49,173 bases of DNA, taken from positions 1-49,173 of the forward strand of contig JAHEIL010000008.1 in assembly GCA_024639405.1 (NCBI GenBank). Reading direction: 5' to 3'. The position numbers were made by a program, and so were the translations under genes. The notes under the pieces were generated by a model, which was not told the origin of the DNA, searched no databases, and worked only from the letters and a program-made list of their open reading frames with translations. The DNA is from Crocinitomicaceae bacterium. GTDB taxonomy: Bacteria; Bacteroidota; Bacteroidia; Flavobacteriales_D; Crocinitomicaceae. Of the stretch, positions 43,394 through 49,173 are shown piece by piece (within the stretch, counting starts at the first letter, position 1; the number at the start of each line of letters is the position of its first letter).

Positions 43394-43866
43394 TTTCTAG
43401 ATTTTGCTTCAAAAGCTTTTTTTGCTTCAATGAAATATTTACGAGGCACCCACAACATTCCAAAACACTCTCCATCTTCTTTACCAGTATATTTATGGTG
43501 AATTTTATGTGCTTTTCTGATTGCCATAAAATAAGGAGTATCTATATCTCTTAGCCATTTAAATCTTCTGTGAATGTAAACATCGTGAATCATAAAATAA
43601 GCAAAACCATAACAAGCAATTCCATAACCAATCCAAACAGAATAATAATTGTTGTAAATCATTCCTAACATTATACACAACCAAGAAGGTATAGCATAAA
43701 TTAAAAAGAAAACATCGTTTCTTTCAAAAAAACCTGGCTCTGCTACATGGTGATCGGCATGAAAAAACCACATCAAACCATGCATCAAATATTTATGTGT
43801 CGCCCATGCCATGAACTCCATAATAATAAAACTAGCAATTAATACAAAAGGACCCCACCAATACAT
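43390..43866 (-). CDS. crtZ: Beta-carotene hydroxylase CrtZ
   Basis: The 158-residue membrane protein belongs to the di-iron fatty-acid hydroxylase/sterol desaturase superfamily. All histidine boxes of CrtZ are visible: 'HKYLMH', 'HADHH', 'HDVYIHRR' and 'HKIHHK' followed by 'GECFGML'. CrtZ adds 3-hydroxyl groups to beta rings, giving zeaxanthin-type carotenoids. It lies between the CruF-like and lycopene cyclase genes, with a one-base gap upstream and a four-base overlap downstream. Confidence 0.94.
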   Translation of the reverse strand: MYWWGPFVLIASFIIMEFMAWATHKYLMHGLMWFFHADHHVAEPGFFERNDVFFLIYAIPSWLCIMLGMIYNNYYSVWIGYGIACYGFAYFMIHDVYIHRRFKWLRDIDTPYFMAIRKAHKIHHKYTGKEDGECFGMLWVPRKYFIEAKKAFEAKSRK

Positions 43867-43867
43867 A

Positions 43868-44518
43868 TTACATAAGATTTAGTAAACTAAAAAAAACAAC
43901 CATGACAGTATACAACACATTAAAAACTCGATTTGATTCAGCCAATTTGTTAAAGTTAAAGTAAAAATACTGAAGAATCAATGAAATTACAAACCAACAC
44001 ACAAAATTATACAATGGGATTTGATCATTTCTCCAATGCCAAAAATCTAAATCATTTGCAATTGGTTCCATTAGGAAATCTAAAAAAACCATTAAGGTTG
44101 TTGCAAGCAGTACTTTAAAATAAACTGACATTTGAAATCGTTCAACCAACGATGCGCTAATTACGACTAAAATTCCCCAATTCAAACCAATAATTATGGG
44201 AACTTCAAAAACTTTAACTCCCAAGTTTTCACCATAGTGATACGAACCAAATAACAGTCCTGTATGAACGCCAATTAGTTCGGCAACAAACCCAATACTA
44301 AAACAAAAAGCTAAAAACCCTATGAATCTTTTAATTGCAACTTTTCTAGCAAGTAATACAATTCCAAAGGATAATAGTAAATTCAGAAAAGACAAAGAAG
44401 CAAAGTAATCTCGTTGATCTGGTAACGACATACCAACGATTCCAACCGTGTAAAACACAACTATAACGGCAATTAAGATGTTAGGTTTGCGAAGAAGTAA
44501 GTTTTTTTGAACCTTCAT
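43868..44518 (-). CDS. CruF-like carotenoid biosynthesis protein
   Basis: The 216-residue protein has about seven transmembrane helices and the signature of the DUF422/CruF family: 'FVAELIGVHTGLLFGSYHYG' and 'LGVKVFEVPIIIGLNWGILV' followed by 'LDFLMEPIANDLDFWHW'. Characterised CruF and bisanhydrobacterioruberin hydratase proteins add water to a psi end, making 1-hydroxy carotenoids. With a cyclase and CrtZ it would fit a monocyclic hydroxylated carotenoid such as those of flexixanthin or myxol type, but the end product is my inference. Confidence 0.85.
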   Translation of the reverse strand: MKVQKNLLLRKPNILIAVIVVFYTVGIVGMSLPDQRDYFASLSFLNLLLSFGIVLLARKVAIKRFIGFLAFCFSIGFVAELIGVHTGLLFGSYHYGENLGVKVFEVPIIIGLNWGILVVISASLVERFQMSVYFKVLLATTLMVFLDFLMEPIANDLDFWHWRNDQIPLYNFVCWFVISLILQYFYFNFNKLAESNRVFNVLYTVMVVFFSLLNLM

Positions 44519-44548
44519 AAATTAAAAACAAATTAAATGTAAAATAGT

Positions 44549-45550
44549 TTATTCAATTTTGCCATTTATAGCATTTTCAATCGTGTCATTTAAATTCCTA
44601 AATTGAAAATTTAGTGAAGTTTTAATCTTGTCATTAGCATAGACTTTGTTCCCAAACGCTGTTTTTGAACTGTATTTAGTAATTGCTGGAGATTTTCCTG
44701 TAAATAAAGATACAATAGAAGCAATGCGCCACGTTAAGCCCATCATCCACTTTGGCGTATTGATATGTGGCGGTTTTTTTTGCAATTTTAATGCAATCAA
44801 AGTCATTAATTCTTTGAATGAAATCGACTCGCCTAAACATAAATAACGCTCATTTAAAGAATCGCTTTTCATCAATAGAACCATGATTTCTGCAACATCT
44901 CGTGCATCAACAAAAGCATTTGAACCGGTCGTGTAAAAAGGAAAACCAGATGCAACAGTTCGTAAAATTGTCAACGAACTTTCATCCCAATTTCCAGCAC
45001 CAAATATTACCGATGGATTGACAATAACTGCTGGTAAACCCTCTTCTATTCCGCGCCAAACTTCTTTTTCTGCAGAATATTTAGATATCGAATACGGACT
45101 TGTATCAGGAGATTGTACCCATTTTGTTTGTTCGGTAATTATTGCACCTTCATCTCCTCCGATTGCAGCTGTTGAACTAACATAAACTAATTTTTGTACA
45201 TGATATTTCAAACAGAAATTGACCACATTTGCTGTTCCTTCGCGATTGATTTTCATTAGTTTAGTAAAGTCACGTTGCGCAAATGATACAAATCCTGCAC
45301 AGTGATAAACCGTTGTAATGTCTTTAAAAGCATTGGATAAATCAACCAAGTCCAACAAATCTCCTTCAACCCATTCTAATAAATCGAAATACGTTCCAGA
45401 TTTTTCTGAAAAGTAATAATCAAACACCTTACGTACACGTTCAATTTTTTGAGTCGATCGGAATAAAACACGGACTTTTTGACCATCTTGCGCTAATCTA
45501 ACCAATAAATGACTTCCTAAAAGTCCAGTTCCACCAGTTACCAATACCAT
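44549..45550 (-). CDS. NAD(P)-dependent epimerase/dehydratase-like SDR
   Basis: The 333-residue extended short-chain dehydrogenase has the NAD(P) motif 'TGGTGLLG' near residue 5 and the catalytic pair Y153/K157 in 'YSISK'. The sequence after it ('AVIVNPSVIFGAGNWDESS') resembles dihydroflavonol-4-reductase-like proteins. It is the first gene of the carotenoid operon (30-base gap to the CruF-like gene), so a step acting on a carotenoid is possible but not shown; related proteins act on sterols, sugars and flavonoids. A TAATTTTG box ends four bases before the ATG. Confidence 0.88.
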   Translation of the reverse strand: MVLVTGGTGLLGSHLLVRLAQDGQKVRVLFRSTQKIERVRKVFDYYFSEKSGTYFDLLEWVEGDLLDLVDLSNAFKDITTVYHCAGFVSFAQRDFTKLMKINREGTANVVNFCLKYHVQKLVYVSSTAAIGGDEGAIITEQTKWVQSPDTSPYSISKYSAEKEVWRGIEEGLPAVIVNPSVIFGAGNWDESSLTILRTVASGFPFYTTGSNAFVDARDVAEIMVLLMKSDSLNERYLCLGESISFKELMTLIALKLQKKPPHINTPKWMMGLTWRIASIVSLFTGKSPAITKYSSKTAFGNKVYANDKIKTSLNFQFRNLNDTIENAINGKIE

Positions 45551-45554
45551 GTAT

Positions 45555-45562
45555 CAAAATTA
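45555..45562 (-). promoter_or_regulatory. Putative carotenoid operon -7 element (TAATTTTG)
   Basis: The reverse strand reads TAATTTTG, matching TAnnTTTG. It is followed by ATAC and the ATG of the SDR gene, so the transcript would be leaderless. Confidence 0.5.
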
Positions 45563-45598
45563 CAATGTTTCACCTATTAAAGTACTTTTTTTAACCTA

Positions 45599-45967
45599 TT
45601 ATTTTAACGTAAGCGCATCCATTGGATCCCAAAAAAGCATTTTAAAATTAACTATTTGATTGTCAACTACTTCAATACCTTCTTTTTTTAGCCGTGCTTC
45701 CATTTCATTTGGCTCAGAAAAATGTGCTTTCCCCGTTAACAATCCATTTCTATTGACAACGCGATGCGCTGGAATTCCTGGAATTGAATGAGATGCATTC
45801 ATCGCCCAACCTACCATTCTACTCGACTTTGCAGTGCCTAGACACTTAGCAATTGCTCCGTAAGAAGTAACACGACCATGCGGAATCAATTGCACGATTT
45901 CGAAAACAGCTTGAAAAAAATCAGCGTGTTTTGTAGTTAAAGAAGTGGTAATTGTTGTTTTTTTCAT
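45599..45967 (-). CDS. Alkyltransferase-like DNA repair protein (MGMT family)
   Basis: The 122-residue protein matches the DNA-binding domain of O6-alkylguanine-DNA alkyltransferases ('FFQAVFEIVQLIPHGRVTSYGAIAKCLG', 'RMVGWAMNAS', 'IPAHRVVNRNG'). The methyl-accepting cysteine of PCHR is replaced by alanine (PAHR), as in alkyltransferase-like proteins, which bind alkylated guanine and flag it for nucleotide excision repair rather than removing the alkyl group. The frame extends to 46051, but the ATG at 45967 starts the family match. The carotenoid operon follows after 48 bases but has its own promoter box. Confidence 0.9.
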   Translation of the reverse strand: MKKTTITTSLTTKHADFFQAVFEIVQLIPHGRVTSYGAIAKCLGTAKSSRMVGWAMNASHSIPGIPAHRVVNRNGLLTGKAHFSEPNEMEARLKKEGIEVVDNQIVNFKMLFWDPMDALTLK

Positions 45968-46027
45968 TCTATTACAAATTAACTTATTTATTGTGAAATA
46001 GGAACTAAAAATTAACCAACTTTTACT

Positions 46028-46035
46028 TAACTTTG
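46028..46035 (+). promoter_or_regulatory. Putative -7 element (TAACTTTG) of the metal-acquisition pair
   Basis: TAACTTTG matches TAnnTTTG. It ends eight bases before the ATG at 46044, giving a very short leader. No -33 element is clear. Confidence 0.5.
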
Positions 46036-46043
46036 AAGTGAAA

Positions 46044-46409
46044 ATGTTCAAAAAAAAGGCTATAAATTTTTCTTACCTGTTTTTACTAATCTATTTAGTA
46101 AGTAGTCCCTTTAATTTCATTTTTCACCAACACGAACACCATATTGTTGCGCACCACAATGCCTCGGCTTGTGAAAAATCGCTATATTTTCATGAAGAAA
46201 CCGATCATTGCAACGATAAAAATCACATCAATGAAGGCGATCCAACATGTGATCTTTGTGAACATCATTTATTCATTACGCATACTTTTTCACCGCTTGG
46301 ATTTTCATTTTTTAGCTATGATTACAACACAAAAGAAGTTATTTGTTATGCTAAGAAACCTTCTAACAAACAATCACTTTCTTCAACTCGAGGCCCACCT
46401 ATGGTGTAA
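46044..46409 (+). CDS. Small His/Cys-rich secreted protein (DUF2946-like)
   Basis: The 121-residue protein has an N-terminal hydrophobic export segment (about residues 8-25) and then a metal-binding-looking stretch with many histidines ('FHQHEHHIVAHHNASACEK', 'FHEETDHCNDKNH') and a 'CDLCEHH' motif. The C-terminus ends 'SSTRGPPMV', like the RAPP-type ending of DUF2946 and related small proteins found upstream of TonB-dependent receptors. It sits 45 bases before a TonB receptor gene. A role as periplasmic metal chaperone or sensor (Zn, Cu or Ni) is inferred. I chose the ATG at 46044 over the GTG two codons earlier. Confidence 0.8.
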   Translation: MFKKKAINFSYLFLLIYLVSSPFNFIFHQHEHHIVAHHNASACEKSLYFHEETDHCNDKNHINEGDPTCDLCEHHLFITHTFSPLGFSFFSYDYNTKEVICYAKKPSNKQSLSSTRGPPMV

Positions 46410-46454
46410 TTATTAAGTCAATAAAAATTTATTTAACACTTTATAATTTACACA

Positions 46455-48848
46455 ATGAAAAAATTAGCCTCATTTTTGATGGTTACTTTTGTGTTATTGG
46501 CATATTCTAGTTTTAGCCAATTTACACTTAAGGGAACTGTTATATCAAAGGAAACAAAAGAAAAATTATCAGCAAAAATTGAACTCAATAAGTTGAGCAA
46601 AAGTCTCATAACGAATGAAGACGGGAGTTTTATTTTTACAAATTTGCCAAAAGAAAACATTGAAATTAGTTGCATGGCAAGTGGCTATAAAACATTCCTT
46701 CAAAAAATAACACTGCAAAAGGACACAACAATTGTGCTTGAAATGTTGCCAAACGTCACCGAATACAACGATGTTATAATTACAGGCTTATCAAGAAGTA
46801 CAGAATTAAAAAGAAGTCCGTTGAATGCGCTGCTTATAAAAAAAGCGCAACTAACTGAACAAACATCACTCAACCTTGTAGATGCGTTAAAAAGAATTCC
46901 TGGCGTTGATCAAATCTCCACTGGAACAGCTATATCAAAACCAATAATTCGTGGATTAGGCTACAATCGTGTGATAACTTTAAATGATGGAATCCGTCAG
47001 GAAGGACAACAATGGGGCGATGAACACGGGATTGAAATCGATGAATATTCAGTAGATCAAGTTGAAATTATCAAAGGACCTGGAAGTTTACTTTACGGAT
47101 CTGATGCAATTGCTGGAGTTGTGAATTTCTTGGCGCCAAAACCAATGAATGCGAATGGAATCAAAACGCAACTATTAACAAATTATCAATCTAATAATAA
47201 TTTCATAGGTTATTCGATCTTCAATCAAGGAAGGAGAAAAGACTTCTTTTGGAATGTTCGATTTAGTTCAAAAATGGCTGGGAATTACCGCAATCAATAC
47301 GATGGAATTGTTTACAATTCAGGATTTAATGAATACAATGGTAGTTTTCAATTGGGTATACAGAAAAAATGGGGTTCTTCCAACCTGTCGTTTAGCACGT
47401 ACAATTCTACCATAAATATGGTGGAAGGAGAACGCGATTCATTGGGGAGTTTTTTAGTTGTCAATCAAAATGGAGAAGAAAACAGTGCAACTACAAGCGA
47501 TTTAAATGGCTATAAAATTGGATTCCCGCATCAACAAATTCACCACATACGAGTAGCAAATGCAACACAAGTAAAGTTGAAAAATGGTGTTTTCCATTCC
47601 GATATTGCATTTCAAAAAAACATTCGAAAAGAATTTGGAGATGTGACAGCACCAAAAGCAATTGATTTATTATTTGATTTATCAACTGTAAACTATGCTT
47701 TTCGCTATAATTTAAAAGAAGTAAAAAAGTGGGAAACAGCTTTTGGAATTAGTGGGATGTACCAACAAAATGAAAACAAAGGAATAGAATTTATTATTCC
47801 AGCATATGGATTTTTTGATATTGGCGCTTTTCTTTACACTCAAAAAACGATTGCAAAAAATTGGAATATTGCGGGTGGAATTAGATTTGACTCACGCGTA
47901 CTTTCTTCAGATGCATTGCGTTTAGATACCAATGAAATGCCTACATTAAATGAAAATGCAGCACTAAAATTCGATCGTATCAATCAATCGTTTAATGGAT
48001 TATCCGGGAGTTTAGGTGTTAGTTACCAAGTGAAGCCGAGTACAACCATTAAATTAAATCTATCAAGAGGATATCGAGCGCCAACTTTAGCAGAATTAGC
48101 CTCAAATGGTAAACACGAAGGAACATTTCGTTATGAATACGGATCGAAGGATTTAAAACCAGAGTTTAGTCAACAGATTGATCTTACATTATTAGTAAAC
48201 AGAGAACATTTAACACTAGAAGTTTCGCCGTTTGTTAACCAATTGAGTAACGCAATTTACACCGAAAAACTGGTGAGTGTTTTAGGTGGTGATAGTATTC
48301 CTGACCCAAATGATCCAACACCTGCTTATCAATTTAAGCAACAAAATGCGCTTTTATTCGGTGGGGAAATTTACATAGATTTCCATCCGCACCCATTGGA
48401 TTGGTTGCACATCGCCAATTCATTTGCCTATGTAAACGCACAGTTTAATTCTAAAATTGGTGGAAATGTGGCCTACATGCCATTTACTCCTGCTCCAAAA
48501 TACCGTGGTGAAATTAAAGCAACATGCAAAAAATGGGGAAAAACGTTGATCAATACAACCTTCCAATTTTCAATAGATCATTACTTTGCTCAAAATCGAT
48601 TTGCAGAAAATTACGAAACAGCTACTTCTGCGTATAGCTTATTAAACGTTGGTGTTCATACCACGTTGAATCTATTTAAAAAAGCTGATTTTTTATTTGT
48701 AGCAATACAGGTAGATAATTTGTTGGATGCAGCTTTTCAAAACCATTTGAGCCGCTTAAAATATGCACCTGAAAATTTAGCGACTGGAAGAATTGGCGTG
48801 TTCAATATGGGAAGAACAATCAGTTTGAAAATGGTAGTAAATTTTTAA
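46455..48848 (+). CDS. TonB-dependent outer-membrane receptor
   Basis: The 797-residue precursor has a signal peptide ('MKKLASFLMVTFVLLAYSS', cut before 'QFTLKG'). A carboxypeptidase-regulatory-like beta-sandwich follows (about 23-100), then a plug domain ('DALKRIPGVDQISTGTAISKPIIRGLG', 'QVEIIKGPGSLLYGSDAIAGVVNF') and a 22-stranded-barrel-like C-terminus ending in the aromatic 'GRTISLKMVVNF'. Such receptors import a scarce substrate through the outer membrane using TonB energy. No SusD-like gene follows, so it is not a glycan system. The adjacent His-rich protein favours a metal or metal complex. Confidence 0.95.
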   Translation: MKKLASFLMVTFVLLAYSSFSQFTLKGTVISKETKEKLSAKIELNKLSKSLITNEDGSFIFTNLPKENIEISCMASGYKTFLQKITLQKDTTIVLEMLPNVTEYNDVIITGLSRSTELKRSPLNALLIKKAQLTEQTSLNLVDALKRIPGVDQISTGTAISKPIIRGLGYNRVITLNDGIRQEGQQWGDEHGIEIDEYSVDQVEIIKGPGSLLYGSDAIAGVVNFLAPKPMNANGIKTQLLTNYQSNNNFIGYSIFNQGRRKDFFWNVRFSSKMAGNYRNQYDGIVYNSGFNEYNGSFQLGIQKKWGSSNLSFSTYNSTINMVEGERDSLGSFLVVNQNGEENSATTSDLNGYKIGFPHQQIHHIRVANATQVKLKNGVFHSDIAFQKNIRKEFGDVTAPKAIDLLFDLSTVNYAFRYNLKEVKKWETAFGISGMYQQNENKGIEFIIPAYGFFDIGAFLYTQKTIAKNWNIAGGIRFDSRVLSSDALRLDTNEMPTLNENAALKFDRINQSFNGLSGSLGVSYQVKPSTTIKLNLSRGYRAPTLAELASNGKHEGTFRYEYGSKDLKPEFSQQIDLTLLVNREHLTLEVSPFVNQLSNAIYTEKLVSVLGGDSIPDPNDPTPAYQFKQQNALLFGGEIYIDFHPHPLDWLHIANSFAYVNAQFNSKIGGNVAYMPFTPAPKYRGEIKATCKKWGKTLINTTFQFSIDHYFAQNRFAENYETATSAYSLLNVGVHTTLNLFKKADFLFVAIQVDNLLDAAFQNHLSRLKYAPENLATGRIGVFNMGRTISLKMVVNF

Positions 48849-48867
48849 ATAGCGCTATATTTACACC

Positions 48868-49101
48868 ATGAATAATTGGGTAGAAAAAGAAAATAGTTTA
48901 CAAAAAACATTTGAGTTTAAAGATTTCTTGAGCGCAATGGCTTGGATGTCAAAAGCAAGTATTCAGATTGAAAAAATAAATCACCATCCGAAATGGACCA
49001 ATGAATACACTAAAGTTCATGTGGTATTAACAACCCATGATAAGGGTAATACTGTCACTGATAAAGACCGTGAACTAGCAAAAGCATTGGATTTAATATA
49101 A
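48868..49101 (+). CDS. Pterin-4a-carbinolamine dehydratase
   Basis: The 77-residue protein matches the PCD/PhhB family over its whole length: 'TFEFKDFLSAMAWMSKAS', the active-site 'INHHPKWTNEYTKVHVVLTTHD' region and 'VTDKDRELAKALDLI'. The enzyme dehydrates 4a-hydroxytetrahydrobiopterin formed by phenylalanine hydroxylase, so the cofactor can be recycled. It is the natural partner of phenylalanine-to-tyrosine conversion, and this genome has the downstream enzymes HPPD and HGD. It is 19 bases after the TonB receptor stop, but a functional link with it is unlikely. Confidence 0.9.
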   Translation: MNNWVEKENSLQKTFEFKDFLSAMAWMSKASIQIEKINHHPKWTNEYTKVHVVLTTHDKGNTVTDKDRELAKALDLI

Positions 49102-49111
49102 ACTAATCGAA

Positions 49112-49147
49112 AAAAAACCAGCAATTAATAATTGCTGGTTTTTTTAA
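49112..49147 (+). terminator. Rho-independent terminator, probably bidirectional
   Basis: The 11-bp perfect stem AACCAGCAATT / AATTGCTGGTT has a three-base loop, an A-run before it and a T-run after it, so it can act in both directions. It follows the pterin dehydratase gene. Confidence 0.9.
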
Positions 49148-49173
49148 TTTTTTATTGCGTTTTACTCCACCGT

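Noticed and set aside
49149-49173. Possible C-terminus of a reverse-strand gene entering at the window edge
   Set aside because: Reverse-strand stops near 49156 and 49162 and the bidirectional terminator are suggestive, but only a few codons are visible and the frame cannot be chosen.

Overview
The window is AT-rich, densely packed bacterial DNA from the Bacteroidota, most likely order Flavobacteriales (a Fluviicola/Crocinitomix-like relative is my guess; the genus is not established). The evidence is a type IX secretion C-terminal sorting domain, a TonB-dependent receptor with an N-terminal carboxypeptidase-regulatory-like domain, a short-chain-dehydrogenase-type threonine dehydrogenase, DUF349 and MORN-variant proteins, a CrtYcd-type lycopene cyclase, and the repeated Bacteroidota promoter element TAnnTTTG in place of a sigma-70 -10 box, with hardly any Shine-Dalgarno sequences.

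Layout. 1-1226: a glycosyltransferase cut by the window edge and a second glycosyltransferase-like gene. 1244-4067: small membrane and hypothetical proteins (DUF2834, DUF1826-like, DoxX-like) and a di-heme cytochrome c peroxidase lipoprotein. 4072-6360: release factor 2, an unknown protein and GcvH. 6450-9735: a deoC-aldehyde dehydrogenase operon whose third gene looks like the detached C-terminal domain of ALDH16. 9810-14206: a MORN protein, threonine dehydrogenase and, divergently, the tyrosine-catabolic pair homogentisate dioxygenase and 4-hydroxyphenylpyruvate dioxygenase. 14294-21761: LiaF-like protein, PurE, a DUF1343/NamZ-type lipoprotein, a LolE/FtsX-type permease with an unexpected inserted domain, an LRR protein, RibF and an RluA-type pseudouridine synthase. 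21885-25792: sufA-sufB-sufC-sufD. 25789-28936: a thioredoxin-TPR protein, a HEAT-like protein, a solute-binding-like lipoprotein and the RNase P RNA. 28990-36337: a T9SS cargo protein, SixA-like phosphatase, rhomboid protease, orphan histidine kinase, DUF349 protein and PfkB kinase. 36471-42727: a jelly-roll lipoprotein, AsmA-like protein, DUF255 thioredoxin-domain protein and a secreted protein. 42692-45550: a carotenoid operon (SDR, CruF-like, CrtZ, CrtYcd). 45599-49101: an alkyltransferase-like DNA repair protein, then a His-rich secreted protein, TonB receptor and pterin carbinolamine dehydratase.

How the genes fit together. Most is core metabolism and envelope biology. HPPD and HGD carry out consecutive steps of tyrosine degradation, and the pterin dehydratase at the far end would support phenylalanine hydroxylation feeding the same route. 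DeoC releases acetaldehyde that the adjacent aldehyde dehydrogenase can oxidise. SufABCD builds Fe-S clusters, although no sufS or sufE follows. The carotenoid operon cyclises and hydroxylates a carotenoid made elsewhere. The His-rich protein and TonB receptor look like a metal-acquisition pair.

I found no CRISPR array, insertion sequence, prophage, tRNA or rRNA. The only stretch over 300 bases without a protein gene (28556-28989) is filled by the RNase P RNA. The most interesting leads are the split ALDH16-like pair, the inserted SprB/PKD-like domain in the LolE-type permease, and the recurrent arrangement of a -7 box ending exactly four bases before an ATG, which predicts leaderless mRNAs. 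I did not find a clearly novel defence or mobile system.
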